A stretch of DNA of 64,000 bases, from positions 410,248-474,247 of the forward strand of contig NZ_SLWS01000010.1 of assembly GCF_004345645.1 (NCBI RefSeq). Reading direction: 5' to 3'. The notes beneath the pieces were generated by a model. It ran no database searches and was not told where the DNA came from. It was given only the letters and a program-made list of their open reading frames with translations. How positions within the stretch are numbered: position 1 is the first letter of the stretch; every line of letters begins with the position of its first letter. This document shows, piece after piece, positions 1 to 8,686 of the stretch. Made by a program: the position numbers and the translations under genes. This DNA comes from Actinocrispum wychmicini. Lineage in GTDB: Bacteria; Actinomycetota; Actinomycetes; Mycobacteriales; Pseudonocardiaceae.

Positions 1-2
1 AT

Positions 3-218
3 CCGTTCCGTGGCCCGATTGTCAGCGACTGGCACACCACGGACGCCACCGACCCCGGCTCCGTCATCTTCGCGCCGTGCGGCCAGGACCGCCTTTTCAA
101 CATCAATACGGAACTGCGCGTGAACGCTGGCACGTCCGGAGCCACCAGTTCGATCTCGATGGACTCACCCGACCGCAACCCCAACGCCCACTACCGCTTC
201 GTCTGGAAGCGCTGCTGA
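3..218 (+). CDS. C-terminal end of DUF4360-like secreted protein (partial)
   Basis: The frame is open from the left edge and ends in TGA at 216-218, so only the last 71 residues are visible. They include a PCGQ segment, the run NINTELRVN, an SSISMDS stretch and the terminal FVWKRC. This arrangement matches what I recall of the C-terminus of DUF4360 proteins, which are exported proteins of unknown function in actinobacteria and fungi. The two cysteines in the visible part could form a disulfide. The signal peptide, if any, lies outside the window. The family call is recognition from memory and moderately secure; the function is unknown. Confidence 0.6.
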   Translation, partial: PFRGPIVSDWHTTDATDPGSVIFAPCGQDRLFNINTELRVNAGTSGATSSISMDSPDRNPNAHYRFVWKRC

Positions 219-231
219 CATCGCGAAACGA

Positions 232-259
232 CCCGGGACCGCCGGCGGGCGATCCCGGG
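232..259. terminator. Hairpin between convergent genes
   Basis: Inverted repeat CCCGGGA (232-238) and TCCCGGG (253-259) with a 14-nt loop. It lies between the stop of the DUF4360-like gene and the stop of the opposing DUF3800 gene. There is no T-tract, as is common for actinobacterial terminators. A bidirectional terminator role is inferred from position. Confidence 0.45.
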
Positions 260-284
260 CCGTGCCTGGTGCGCGGGTGTTCGC

Positions 285-1070
285 CTACACCTGTCCGACA
301 AGCGTTCGGCCGCTGCGCGCGTCACCCCAGACCGACCGCGGGTCCACGTACGGTCGCAGCAACGCGGTCAACTCCGGGTCGCCGTCGCCGTTGAGTTCGA
401 TGGACGCGACCTTTCGGGCCACCCCGGCGAGGAAGTCGGCGATCTGCACGCGGGCGTCCGACCGGGAGTCGACCAGCCGCAGCCCGATCAGCCGGCCGCC
501 GAGGATGTCCTTGAGCCGTGCGACCCGGTCCGGGGTCAGCAGGTTCTGCTGGTCGTGCACGATCGTGACCGGCGCGCCCCAGTGCTCGACCGCGCGGACG
601 ATCGCCGGGACCAGCAGGTCCAGCGTGGGCATCCGGTTCGGGTGGGTGACCAGGTCGCGGTTGCGGCGGCGCATCATGTCGTTGAACGACTTGAGCAGCG
701 CCTCCCAGTCGCCGCGGCCGAGCCGGCGCGGCCCGGCGTCGTACAGGTCACGGGTCTGCTCGTCGGCACCCAGGAGTTCGGTGACCTTGCCGAGCAGGAA
801 GAACGACTTCTCGGTGAGATGCACCCACGCGTGCCCGGCCACCGGCCCGGCCGGGTCGAGCAGCCACAGCAGGACCCGCCGGTGTTTCTCGCGCAGCAGG
901 TGGTTCGCCTTGTACTCCAGCGCGGGGGAGCGGATCCGGTCGCGGATCTCCTGGACGCACGCGGCGGCCGACTCGACGCTCATGTGCACGCTGGCGTGCG
1001 CGAACACGTCGGTGACCCCGCCGATCAGGTTGTCGCCCTCCGAGCCGGACTCGTCACAGGCGATCTCCAT
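285..1070 (-). CDS. DUF3800 domain-containing protein
   Basis: A 261-residue protein that opens with MEIACDESGSEGDNLIGG, the DESG-type N-terminal motif of DUF3800. It ends with a conserved-looking VQIADFLAGVARK segment, which resembles the late Q-x-A-D motif of that family. The Asp/Glu pattern suggests an RNase H-like fold, and published comparisons place DUF3800 with nuclease-like proteins, often near mobile or defence genes; no activity can be proven here. I chose the ATG at 1068-1070 because the motif starts directly there. A longer frame upstream is arginine- and alanine-rich and unconvincing. It lies 118 bp downstream of the DUF488 gene on the same strand. Confidence 0.65.
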   Translation of the reverse strand: MEIACDESGSEGDNLIGGVTDVFAHASVHMSVESAAACVQEIRDRIRSPALEYKANHLLREKHRRVLLWLLDPAGPVAGHAWVHLTEKSFFLLGKVTELLGADEQTRDLYDAGPRRLGRGDWEALLKSFNDMMRRRNRDLVTHPNRMPTLDLLVPAIVRAVEHWGAPVTIVHDQQNLLTPDRVARLKDILGGRLIGLRLVDSRSDARVQIADFLAGVARKVASIELNGDGDPELTALLRPYVDPRSVWGDARSGRTLVGQV

Positions 1071-1188
1071 GACCAGCGAGTCTAGGAGCAGGCCGCGCTC
1101 GGCGCGCCCGTTTTTGTCGGTAGTGGCTTTTCGATGTCCGTGGGCGGTGGGTCCCTTGTGGACGGACTGACCCGCACCGGCCATGGGC

Positions 1189-1674
1189 TTAGCCCGGGCG
1201 GAGGTCCGTGACTGGCAGGCCGTGTTCGGCGCGCATGCGCGCGGCCACAAGTGAGCGGTGACATGCCTCCGGGTCACGCTCGACGCAGAGGAGCGCGGTC
1301 GTCGAGTCGCTCGGCAGGTCGGCCACGAGCACGCCGAGGTCGAACCGGTCGAGGATCTCACGGGTGTAGCGCTCGGCGTACTCAGGCGCGAGCGCGACGC
1401 GGTTGCGCTTGCCCACGCCTTGGCGGTCGTCCTCGCGGTACTGGAGCTGGCGCAGCTCGGTTGTCGGCGCCAGCTCCTTCACGTGCCGGTAGCCGATGTC
1501 CACCGCGGCGAGCGAGCGCTGCAGTAGCGCTGAGTTCGCCCAGGAGTAGTCGGGGCCCCGAACGCCGCGGCGTTGGCGGAGGTCGAGCAGCAGACCCACG
1601 CCTTCGCCGGTGAGCGTCTCGACGAAAGCTCCGGCTGTGAAGCCGTAGACGCCGATCGTCGCGATGCGCCTCAT
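1189..1674 (-). CDS. DUF488 domain-containing protein
   Basis: A 161-residue protein beginning MRRIATIGVYGF and ending with the diagnostic CVERDPEACHRSLVA segment of DUF488 proteins, which carries a Cys and His pair. An LLLDLRQRRGVRGPDYSWAN stretch precedes the middle. The biochemical role of the family is not established. The start at 1674 follows the stop-proximal end of the NTF2-like gene by only 10 bp, which suggests co-transcription from the promoter near 2040. A GTG/ATG-led extension upstream would overlap the neighbour and lacks family features. Confidence 0.75.
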   Translation of the reverse strand: MRRIATIGVYGFTAGAFVETLTGEGVGLLLDLRQRRGVRGPDYSWANSALLQRSLAAVDIGYRHVKELAPTTELRQLQYREDDRQGVGKRNRVALAPEYAERYTREILDRFDLGVLVADLPSDSTTALLCVERDPEACHRSLVAARMRAEHGLPVTDLRPG

Positions 1675-1684
1675 CGCCGTACCG

Positions 1685-2038
1685 TCACGGCACGAGTGCC
1701 GGCTGGTCCACGACCCAGAGCCACGACCCGTCCGGCTGGCGGCGGGCGATCTCAACGGTGATCTCGCCGGTGGTCAGCGTGGTCGCTGTCAGTGCCAGGT
1801 CGCCGCTGACCAGCGCTGGATGCTGCCTGCCCGGCGAGAGCACCGGCGCGGCCGCGACGAACTGCTCGTACACCTTGCGGATCTCCGCGTGTCCGGTCGC
1901 GAGGTTGCCCGGCGGGAACGCCAGCACGGCGGTCGGCTCGTACAACGCCACCAGCCCGTCGACGTCGCCCGCGTTGCCGCGCTCGATGAAGTACCCGGCC
2001 AGGTCGTTCGGGTCAGTGGCCACTGTCTTGCTTGTCAT
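1685..2038 (-). CDS. NTF2-like (SnoaL/DUF4440-type) small protein
   Basis: A 117-residue protein with the alpha+beta cone pattern of the NTF2-like superfamily. It shows DPNDLAGYFIERGNAGDVDGL at the N-terminus, LYEPTAVLAFPPGN, an AEIRKVYEQFVA helix, and ends in a beta-rich section with PDGSWLWVVDQP. Such proteins bind small hydrophobic ligands or act as small hydrolases/isomerases; the substrate is unknown. It is transcribed divergently from the WYL regulator at 2100 and is followed closely by the DUF488 gene. The regulator is therefore a plausible controller of this three-gene minus-strand run. Confidence 0.75.
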   Translation of the reverse strand: MTSKTVATDPNDLAGYFIERGNAGDVDGLVALYEPTAVLAFPPGNLATGHAEIRKVYEQFVAAAPVLSPGRQHPALVSGDLALTATTLTTGEITVEIARRQPDGSWLWVVDQPALVP

Positions 2039-2080
2039 GTCGATCAGCCTGCCAACGAATCACGACATCCTGTGTCATGT
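2033..2080. promoter_or_regulatory. Divergent promoter region with direct TGTCATGT repeats
   Basis: The octamer TGTCATGT occurs at 2033-2040, overlapping the NTF2-like start codon, and again at 2073-2080. The offset is 40 bp, about four helical turns. The segment separates the NTF2-like gene from the WYL regulator. An operator for the regulator is inference; two octamers could also be chance. Confidence 0.3.
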
Positions 2081-2099
2081 ATTCCGGTAAAATCTTCGT

Positions 2100-3074
2100 G
2101 TGCGTGCCGACCGGTTGGTGTCGCTGGTGCTGCTGCTGCGCCAGCACGGTCGGCTGTCCGCGGCCGCGCTGGCCCGCGAGCTGGAGGTGTCCACCCGGAC
2201 CGTGTTGCGCGACATCGAGGCGTTGTCCGCGGCCGGCGTCCCGGTCTACGCCGAACGCGGCCGGCACGGCGGTTTCGCCTTGCTGCCCGGTTTCCAGACC
2301 GAGCTCACCGGACTGAACCACGACGAGGCGCTGGCCCTCCTGGTCGCCGGATCGCGGCGCGGCGCGCAGGCATTCGGCCTCGGCTCGGCGCTCGCCTCGG
2401 GCATGCGCAAGGTGGTGGACGCGCTGCCGGAAAGCTATCGGGCCACCGCGGCCGGTGCGGCCCGACGAGTGCTCATCGACCCGGAGACCGACCTCCTCTC
2501 GCGCCGGCTGGTCGCTGAGGAGGTGCCGGACACGGTGGTGGCAGAGGTTCGGCGCGCGGTGTTCGCCGGACACAAGCTGCGTATCCACTACGCGGCCGCG
2601 GGCCAGGCCCCGAAGTGGCGCACGGTGGACCCGATCGGCCTGGTCACCGTGCGCGACCGGGGTTACCTGCTGGCCACGAGGTCTGGCGCGGACCGCACCT
2701 ACCGGCTGTCCCGGGTCCTGGCCGCCGAGGAACTCGCCGAGCCCGCACAACGACCGGACCGGGTCGATCTGGACCGGGCCTGGCAGGAACGCGGCACGCG
2801 GTTTCGGACCGGCGGCGACCAGGTCACCGTGCTGGTCCGGGTGCACCCCGCGCGGCGCGAGGACCTGGTGGACACCGCGCTGGCCGTCCGCACCGAAGAG
2901 GCCGACGCAGACGGCTGGCTGCGCCTGGAGGTGTCCTTCCAGGATTCGAGACACGCCGAATGGGCGCTGTGGCAGCTCGCCACGAACGCGGAAGCCCTGG
3001 CCCCGCAATGGTTGCGCACCTCCCTGCGCGACCGCGCCGCCGAGATCGCCACCCGCTACCGAGTGTCGTCCTGA
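2100..3074 (+). CDS. WYL-domain transcriptional regulator (YafY/DeoR-type HTH)
   Basis: A 324-residue regulator. Residues 1-60 form a DeoR-like winged HTH (LSAAALARELEVSTRTVLRD, then GVPVYAERGRHGGFALL). The middle and C-terminal parts carry the WYL ligand-sensing domain: LRIHYAAAG..WRTVDPIGLV, then DRGYLLATR, with the usual YR..RV run RTYRLSRVLAAEE. A WCX-like C-terminal section ends the protein. WYL domains sense nucleic-acid or small-molecule ligands in characterised members. The start is GTG at 2100. It is divergent from the NTF2-like/DUF488/DUF3800 genes, which it may regulate. Confidence 0.85.
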   Translation: MRADRLVSLVLLLRQHGRLSAAALARELEVSTRTVLRDIEALSAAGVPVYAERGRHGGFALLPGFQTELTGLNHDEALALLVAGSRRGAQAFGLGSALASGMRKVVDALPESYRATAAGAARRVLIDPETDLLSRRLVAEEVPDTVVAEVRRAVFAGHKLRIHYAAAGQAPKWRTVDPIGLVTVRDRGYLLATRSGADRTYRLSRVLAAEELAEPAQRPDRVDLDRAWQERGTRFRTGGDQVTVLVRVHPARREDLVDTALAVRTEEADADGWLRLEVSFQDSRHAEWALWQLATNAEALAPQWLRTSLRDRAAEIATRYRVSS

Positions 3075-3095
3075 GAGTGGCTGCTCAGGCCGGAA

Positions 3096-3422
3096 TTACT
3101 CGCCGCGGAGGGAGCGTCGGATTTCTTCCAGTTTGTCCAGTCCGGCTTTGTCGCGTTCGGCCATTTGTTCGTCGATCGATTTGGCCTGGGGTGACTCGCC
3201 GGTGAGTTCGCCCATTCCGGCCGAGGTCGCGATGCGGTTCTCGATCCGGTCGCGTACGTAGTCGAACGTGGGGACGCCGGCGTCGGTGTAGTCGATGGGG
3301 GCGAGCGGGTCGGGCATGTCCACAGCGGGCGTGTGCACCGCGGGCGTGGCCGCCGCGGGTTTGTCGAGAGCAGTGCTCTCGCTCACGATCTCGGCGTCGA
3401 TGGGTTCGTCCATACCGCTCAT
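3096..3422 (-). CDS. Hypothetical acidic protein
   Basis: A 108-residue protein if MSGMDEP at 3422 is the start, or 105 residues from the second Met at 3413. I do not recognise a family. The N-terminal half is rich in Ala, Pro and Asp (TPAVHTPAVDMPDPLAP). The C-terminal half is charged and predicted helical (SIDEQMAERDKAGLDKLEEI). No signal peptide or membrane helix is visible, so it is probably cytosolic. It is divergent from the STAS gene and its stop lies 21 bp from the convergent WYL gene end. Codon use is typical of the region, which supports it being real. Confidence 0.6.
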   Translation of the reverse strand: MSGMDEPIDAEIVSESTALDKPAAATPAVHTPAVDMPDPLAPIDYTDAGVPTFDYVRDRIENRIATSAGMGELTGESPQAKSIDEQMAERDKAGLDKLEEIRRSLRGE

Positions 3423-3473
3423 TGTGCCCGTGATCGAGTGATGCGACCGGGCCGAGTGGGTACCCGGGGCGGC

Positions 3474-3779
3474 GTGAAACCGGTCGAGGTGGTGTGGGCG
3501 GACGGATACACCGTGCACGTGGCGGTGGCTGGGGAGTTGAACCTGGCCACCGGCGACGTGGTGTTGCGGAAGTTGTCGAGTCTGGTCGACCGCGGCTACG
3601 TGCACCTGGTCATCGACGCGTCGAAGGTGAGCTTCTGCGACTCGAGCGGGTTGGGCGCGTTGCTGCGAGCGCGGGCCCGCGCGTCCGCGGTCGCCGGAGA
3701 CCTGACCATCCGTTCGGCCTCGCCGCAACTGCGCCGGGTGTTGGAGATCGCCGGAATTCAGAAACTGCTCCTGAGCTGA
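3474..3779 (+). CDS. STAS-domain anti-sigma factor antagonist
   Basis: A compact 101-residue single-domain STAS protein. It has beta strand VHVAVAGELNLATG, then VHLVIDASKVSFCDSSGLGALLRA, the conserved region where the family is phosphorylated on Ser in DSSG. Partner-switching STAS proteins bind anti-sigma kinases and so free sigma factors; no kinase or sigma gene is adjacent. The GTG at 3474 has a GGGG stretch just upstream; an ATG at 3441 would add 11 residues. The gene is divergent from the hypothetical acidic protein. Confidence 0.8.
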   Translation: MKPVEVVWADGYTVHVAVAGELNLATGDVVLRKLSSLVDRGYVHLVIDASKVSFCDSSGLGALLRARARASAVAGDLTIRSASPQLRRVLEIAGIQKLLLS

Positions 3780-3875
3780 GCCGACCGGCGCGGGTTCATC
3801 CGACGGAAAATAGGCGTTCATTGTCGCGTTGTCCGCCTCTTTTAGGTTCCGTTCGTCGCCGAGCGAGGAGAACCC

Positions 3876-5426
3876 ATGTCTGATCAGACAAAACACACAG
3901 TGAGCCGCCGGGGCGCGTTGGGAATCCTCGGTGGCATCGGGGCCGCGCCGCTGCTCGGCGCCACCCCCGCCGTCGCCGCGCCGTCGTTCGCGCCCTCGGC
4001 GGCCACCGGGTCCACGCCGGCGCAGGGCCTGCACCTCACGTTCGGGCGGGATCCCGCGCGGCAGATGGTGGTGTCCTGGATCACCGACCGGGCCGTGAAC
4101 CGGCCGCGGGTCATGTACGGCACGCTCGAAGACGGTTTCGGCGCGTGCGTGCAGGCCGACACCAGCACCTACGTCGACGGCACGTCCGGCCGGACGGTGT
4201 GGGTGCACCACGCGCAACTCGAACGGTTACGTCCCAACACCAACTACATCTACGCGGTGCAGCACGACGGCGCGACACCGGACGCGGGCACGTTCCGCAC
4301 CGCGCCCTCCGGCCGGGCGCCGTTCACGTTCACCAGCTTCGGCGACCAGTCGGCGCCGCAGGTCACGTGGGCCAAGGACGGCACGGTCGGGCTGGACGCC
4401 AACTCCACACCGGCCACAAAGGACATCGTGACCGGCATCGAGACCGTGGCGCCCTTGTTCCACCTGCTCAACGGCGACCTGTGCTACGCCAACGTGGACG
4501 TCGACCGGATCCGGACGTGGAACAACTTCTTCACCAACAACACCCGGTCCGCGCGGTACCGGCCGTGGATGCCGGCCGCCGGCAACCACGAGATCGAACG
4601 GCGGAACGGCCCGATCGGCCTGGGCGCCTACCAGACGTACTTCAAGCTCCCGTCCACCGAGACCGACGCCGAGCTGGCCAACCTGTGGTACGCGTTCACC
4701 GCCGGCTCGGTGCGGGTGATCGTGCTGCAGAACGACGACAACTGCCTGCAGGACGGCGGGGACGTCTACGTCAACGGCTACTCCGGCGGCCGTCAGCTGG
4801 CCTGGCTGGAGCGCGAACTCGCCGCGGCCCGGCGGTCGCGGGACGTCGACTGGATCGTCGTGGCCATGCACCAGGTGATGATCTCGTCGTCCGACGCCAA
4901 CGGCGCCGACCTGGGGCTGCGCCAGAAGTACGGCCCACTGTTCGACCGCTACGGCGTGGACCTCGTGCTGTGCGGGCACGAGCACGACTATGAACGCTCG
5001 CTCGCCGTGCGGGGTGTCGTCTCCGGCAGTGAGACGCTCACCCCGAACCCGGTGTCCAGCGCCACGGACGTGATCGACACCAGCAAGGGCACGGTGCACA
5101 TGATCCTCGGCGGGGGCGGCGTGTCCGGCACGACCAACGGCCGGTTCTTCAAGGACGGCACGGCGAAGGTCATCACCGCGGTCTCCGCCCAGCCGGACCC
5201 GAACACCGGCAAGCGGGTGTCCACGTACGTCAAGGAGAAGGCCATTTGGAGCGGGGTCCGCGACCTGGACCACCCGTACGGGTTCGCCGCGTTCACCGTC
5301 GACCCCGGCCGCCGCCCTGGTGGGACCACATCGATGTACGTCACGTACTACAACGTCAACAAGCCGTTCGGTGAGCTGACCGTGTTCGAGAAGTTCACCT
5401 TGCGGCGCAAACGGTCCGACGGCTGA
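3876..5426 (+). CDS. Exported metallophosphoesterase (purple acid phosphatase-like)
   Basis: A 516-residue protein with a twin-arginine signal (SRRGALGILGGIG, residues 10-22) and an Ala-rich cleavage region near residue 35. Residues 50-145 look like the fibronectin-type N-terminal domain of purple acid phosphatases. The calcineurin-like metal motifs follow in order: GDQ at 156-158, GDLCY at 200-204, GNHE at 236-239, a MHQV histidine, and GHEHDYER around residue 365. It should hydrolyse phosphoesters outside the membrane with a dinuclear metal centre. A GAGGAG ribosome site lies 8 bases before the ATG. A separate PhoD-type phosphatase lies 700 bp downstream. Confidence 0.9.
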   Translation: MSDQTKHTVSRRGALGILGGIGAAPLLGATPAVAAPSFAPSAATGSTPAQGLHLTFGRDPARQMVVSWITDRAVNRPRVMYGTLEDGFGACVQADTSTYVDGTSGRTVWVHHAQLERLRPNTNYIYAVQHDGATPDAGTFRTAPSGRAPFTFTSFGDQSAPQVTWAKDGTVGLDANSTPATKDIVTGIETVAPLFHLLNGDLCYANVDVDRIRTWNNFFTNNTRSARYRPWMPAAGNHEIERRNGPIGLGAYQTYFKLPSTETDAELANLWYAFTAGSVRVIVLQNDDNCLQDGGDVYVNGYSGGRQLAWLERELAAARRSRDVDWIVVAMHQVMISSSDANGADLGLRQKYGPLFDRYGVDLVLCGHEHDYERSLAVRGVVSGSETLTPNPVSSATDVIDTSKGTVHMILGGGGVSGTTNGRFFKDGTAKVITAVSAQPDPNTGKRVSTYVKEKAIWSGVRDLDHPYGFAAFTVDPGRRPGGTTSMYVTYYNVNKPFGELTVFEKFTLRRKRSDG

Positions 5427-5459
5427 CACGACGAGAGTGGTCCGTGGTGAGATTGGATC

Positions 5460-5990
5460 ATGCCCATGGACCACTCGATCGTGCTCATCACCGGAATCCA
5501 GGCCGCCGGCAAGTCCACGGTCGCCCAGATGCTGGCCGCGCGGCTACCCCGGTCCGTGCACGTCAGAGGCGACATTTTCCGCCGCATGGTGGTCAACGGC
5601 CGGGCCGACATGACGCCGATCGCGTCCGAGGAGGCCGTGGACCAGCTGCGCCTGCGGCACCGGCTCACGGCCTTGACCTGTGACAACTACTTCCGGGCCG
5701 GGTTCACGGTGATCGCGCAGGACGTGATCCTCGGCGACAACCTCGCGGAAATGGTCGCGCTGATCGAGGAACGGCCGCTGCACGTGGTCGTGCTCGCGCC
5801 CCGGCCCGACGTGGTGACGGAGCGGGAACGGGCCAGGGCGAAGAGCGCCTACGGCGAGTGGACCCCGGCGATGCTCGACGAGGGGCTGCGCACCTCGACG
5901 CCGAAGATCGGCCTGTGGCTGGACACGTCCGAGCACACGCCGGAACAGACCGTGGCGGCGATCATGTCGCACTACCTGATGAGCCGGTAG
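5460..5990 (+). CDS. P-loop kinase, chloramphenicol phosphotransferase-like
   Basis: A 176-residue P-loop protein with Walker A GIQAAGKST at residues 12-20. It has a VRGDIFRRM segment that resembles the Asp-containing substrate pocket of chloramphenicol phosphotransferase-type kinases, and an RERARAKSAYGEW lid-like region. Relatives phosphorylate small molecules including antibiotics, but many are uncharacterised housekeeping kinases, so resistance should not be assumed. It follows the phosphoesterase on the same strand after 33 bp and may be co-transcribed. It is about the usual length for the family. Confidence 0.75.
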   Translation: MPMDHSIVLITGIQAAGKSTVAQMLAARLPRSVHVRGDIFRRMVVNGRADMTPIASEEAVDQLRLRHRLTALTCDNYFRAGFTVIAQDVILGDNLAEMVALIEERPLHVVVLAPRPDVVTERERARAKSAYGEWTPAMLDEGLRTSTPKIGLWLDTSEHTPEQTVAAIMSHYLMSR

Positions 5991-6014
5991 AACCACGGGG
6001 TGGCCGGCCACCGT

Positions 6015-6050
6015 CGGCGAGGGGCCCGGTAGTAGCCGAGCCGCTCGCCG
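6015..6050. terminator. Possible hairpin between convergent genes
   Basis: CGGCGAG at 6015-6021 pairs with CTCGCCG at 6044-6050. A perfect palindrome TGGCCGGCCA sits just before it at 6001-6010. The segment lies in the 111-bp gap between the kinase stop and the opposing phosphatase stop. A terminator is inferred from place only. Confidence 0.3.
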
Positions 6051-6101
6051 AGGTGGATGCCGTACATCTCCAACGCGGCCGTGGAGGTGCGGAACAGCCG
6101 G

Positions 6102-7874
6102 TTACGCGGGTTCGTCGGACCGTTTCCCGATCGGTCCGGTCGCCGGGCTGAGGCGACGGCTGCCGGCCAGGGTCTGCCAGCCCGTCACGTACGCCGTCCT
6201 GGTGGTGGGGACGATCCGCGGGTCCGGCACGGTGTCGGTCGGCGTCGGGGTGTGGTGGAAGTCCGCCTGCACCCGGTCCGGCGTCACATCCACCAGGGTG
6301 AAGCCGTGGCCGAGGCCGTTGAGGTACTTGATCCACGGGTTCACGGTGGTCAGCGTGGACGTGATCTGCCGGACCGCGCCGACCGCGGCCGACGCCGGGG
6401 TGCCTTTCGGCAGCGAGCCGCGCACCAGCTCGTAGAACCCGTCGCTGGTGACCGACGGGCACACGAACTCGACCCCGGCCGACGTGTACCCGGCGCCGAG
6501 TTTGGTCGGGATGTCCATCGCCCAGGACGAGTGGATGTCGCCGGTGAGCACCACGACGTCGCCGGCGCCGGCCGGCTGCGCGGCCAGGTGGCTGATCAGG
6601 TTCGTCTGGTCGGCCTGGTAGCCGTCCCACTGGTCGGAGTTGAGCATGGTCAGGTTCGCCGGCGCGCCCAGGACGGCGCCGGGGAACCGGACCGGGGTGA
6701 ACACCACCTGGTTGCCGATCAGGTGCCAGCGCGCGCCGCGCCGCGCGACGCCGTCCTTCAGCCAGCGCAACTGTTCCGGCTCGGGCAGGTGCCGGTGGGG
6801 GTCGGCCAGCTGGGCGTCCACCGCGGGGATGCCGGTCGGGATGAAGCCGCCGCCGGTCTTGGTGAACGGCGGCACGTCCACCTGCGCGCTGCGGTTCTGC
6901 CGTGTCTCCACAATGGACAGATCGCCGAGTGGGCCGAAGTGGAACCGTTTGAAGAACCGGATGCCCCGGTGCGGCACCCGGCGCTGCTCGGGCAGCCGGA
7001 ACGGCATCCACTCGAGGTACGCCTGGTAGGCCGCCTGCCTGCGGGCCGCGAAACTGCCCTCAGTGCCCGGTGTGTGGTTCTCCGCGCCGGTGTCCCACGC
7101 GTTGTTGGCGACCTCGTGGTCGTCGAAGATGGTGATCCAGGGATGCCTGCGGTGCGCGAACGCCAGGTCCGAGTCGGCCTTGTGCAACGCGTGCCGCAGC
7201 CGGTAGCCGGCGAGGTCGATCGTCTCGGTCGCGGGAATGCCGTCGCGCTTGCCGACCAGCTCGATGGGGCCGTAGCGGTCGGCGCCGTTGCCGTACTCGT
7301 AGATGTAGTCGCCGACGTGCAGGACGAAATCCAGATCGTCGCGTTCGCCCAACGCGCGGTACGCCGAGAAGTAGCCGCCCGTGTAGTTGCTGCACGACAC
7401 CAGCGCGAAGCGCAAGGCGTGCAGCTCGTCGCCGTCGTCCGGCGCGGTCCGGGTCTCGCCGACAGGACTCGTCTCGCCGTTGGCACGGAACCGGTAGAAG
7501 TACTTGGTGTACGGCTCCAGGTCCGTGACGTCGACCTTCACCGTGTGGTCCGAGGACGCGCTCGTCGTCACGGTGTCGCGCTGAACCACGCACCGGAACT
7601 GCGGGTCCCGCGCGACCTCCCAGTGGACCCGCATGCCCCGGCCGTGGCCACTGCCCGGGGTGGCCACCACACCGCGCTCCGGCGGGGGAGTGGCGCGCGT
7701 CCAGATGACCACGGCGTCCCCGGTCGGGTCACCGCTGGCGACGCCGTACCCGAAGATCCCGTTGCTCGCGGGCGCCGCCGCGGCCGCGACGTCGAAGACC
7801 CGAAGAGGTCCAGCCATGGCGACCGCGCCGAGCGCCGCGCCCTTCAACACCGTCCGTCTACTGGCTCCATCCAT
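6102..7874 (-). CDS. phoD: PhoD-type alkaline phosphatase, Tat-exported
   Basis: A 590-residue protein with a twin-arginine leader (SRRTVLKGAALGAVAMAG) and the PhoD phosphodiesterase/phosphomonoesterase pattern: the N-terminal domain ends around DPTGDAVVIWTR; then SCSNYTGGYFSAYR, HVGDYIYEYG, DDHEVANNAWD, TGDIHSSWA and EFVCPSVTSDG. In characterised PhoD enzymes these bind Fe3+/Ca2+ and release phosphate from phosphoesters at the cell surface. I chose ATG 7872-7874 because AAGGG stands 8 bases upstream and the Tat signal begins directly; a 12-residue extension is possible. The reductase gene lies 44 bp upstream on the same strand. No Pho box was identified by eye. Confidence 0.9.
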   Translation of the reverse strand: MDGASRRTVLKGAALGAVAMAGPLRVFDVAAAAAPASNGIFGYGVASGDPTGDAVVIWTRATPPPERGVVATPGSGHGRGMRVHWEVARDPQFRCVVQRDTVTTSASSDHTVKVDVTDLEPYTKYFYRFRANGETSPVGETRTAPDDGDELHALRFALVSCSNYTGGYFSAYRALGERDDLDFVLHVGDYIYEYGNGADRYGPIELVGKRDGIPATETIDLAGYRLRHALHKADSDLAFAHRRHPWITIFDDHEVANNAWDTGAENHTPGTEGSFAARRQAAYQAYLEWMPFRLPEQRRVPHRGIRFFKRFHFGPLGDLSIVETRQNRSAQVDVPPFTKTGGGFIPTGIPAVDAQLADPHRHLPEPEQLRWLKDGVARRGARWHLIGNQVVFTPVRFPGAVLGAPANLTMLNSDQWDGYQADQTNLISHLAAQPAGAGDVVVLTGDIHSSWAMDIPTKLGAGYTSAGVEFVCPSVTSDGFYELVRGSLPKGTPASAAVGAVRQITSTLTTVNPWIKYLNGLGHGFTLVDVTPDRVQADFHHTPTPTDTVPDPRIVPTTRTAYVTGWQTLAGSRRLSPATGPIGKRSDEPA

Positions 7875-7918
7875 ACCGCACACCCTTATCGAGCGCGCCG
7901 GGCGGAACAAGTGAACAG

Positions 7919-8518
7919 TTAGTAGGTGACACGGTAGGAGATGTGCGTCGCCATCCCACTCGTCGACTTGATCTGCGCGAACGCCGGCGTCCCGATGTCG
8001 TCCAGCAGGCGTTCGCCGGCACCCAGCACAACGGGGGAGATGTGCAGGTGCAGCTCGTCCAACAGGCCGGCCCGGATGTACTGCTGAACGGTCTGTGCCC
8101 CGCCGGCGACACCCACCGTCATGTCCCCGGCGGCCGCGTGCGCCTGCTTCAGCGCGGACTCGATGCCGTCCGTGACAAAGTGGAACGTCGTCCCACCCGC
8201 CATGGTCACCGACTCACGCGGGTGGTTCGTCAGGACGAAGACCGGCGCGTGATACGGCGGGTTGTCGCCCCACCACCCCGTCCACTCGAGGTCCCACGCA
8301 CCCCGACCCGAGCCGAACATGTTGCGGCCCATGACGAACGCGCCGTAGCCATCGGCGAGGGCCTTGACCGCCTCAGCGTCCGCCGACCCCTCCTCGTGCT
8401 CGAACATCCACGTGTGCAATTCCTCCCCGCGCTCGCCTAGCGGGTCGGCGAGGCTCTGGTTCGGCCCGGCCGAGTAACCGTCGGCGGAAACGGTGATGTG
8501 CGCGATCACTTTGCTCAT
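7919..8518 (-). CDS. RibD C-terminal / dihydrofolate reductase-like protein
   Basis: A 199-residue protein with the RibD_C/DHFR fold pattern: MSKVIAHITVSADGYSAGPN at the start, AFVMGRNMFG, PVFVLTNHPRE, GVAGGAQTVQQYIRAGLLDELHLHISPVVLGAG and a terminal beta strand. Relatives reduce pteridine- or pyrimidine-like substrates with NADPH, but the bacterial stand-alone group is mostly uncharacterised, so no pathway is assigned. It has no signal peptide and is probably cytosolic. It is upstream of the phosphatase on the same strand. The 168 bp between this gene and the next hold nothing I can name. Confidence 0.85.
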   Translation of the reverse strand: MSKVIAHITVSADGYSAGPNQSLADPLGERGEELHTWMFEHEEGSADAEAVKALADGYGAFVMGRNMFGSGRGAWDLEWTGWWGDNPPYHAPVFVLTNHPRESVTMAGGTTFHFVTDGIESALKQAHAAAGDMTVGVAGGAQTVQQYIRAGLLDELHLHISPVVLGAGERLLDDIGTPAFAQIKSTSGMATHISYRVTY

Positions 8519-8686
8519 GCCCAGACTGACCCGCGCGCTGGAAAAAACTCATCGCTGATCCACCAGATTTCACCGGCAAGAGCTGAGACTTCGTTCATGA
8601 CTACGTCAACAGTTGAAAACATAAGTGACGAAAAGTCGAAGTAACAGCTCACGAAGGCAGGGGCCTGAGTGTGCGTCGCTGCCGTG

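Noticed and set aside
5460..5990. Chloramphenicol resistance gene
   Set aside because: Only the kinase fold and P-loop are seen; many relatives have no link to resistance, so the drug role is not claimed.
6057..7922. A 621-codon plus-strand open frame opposite phoD
   Set aside because: Low-complexity Val/Arg/Gly translation, no motif; the minus strand carries all PhoD motifs.
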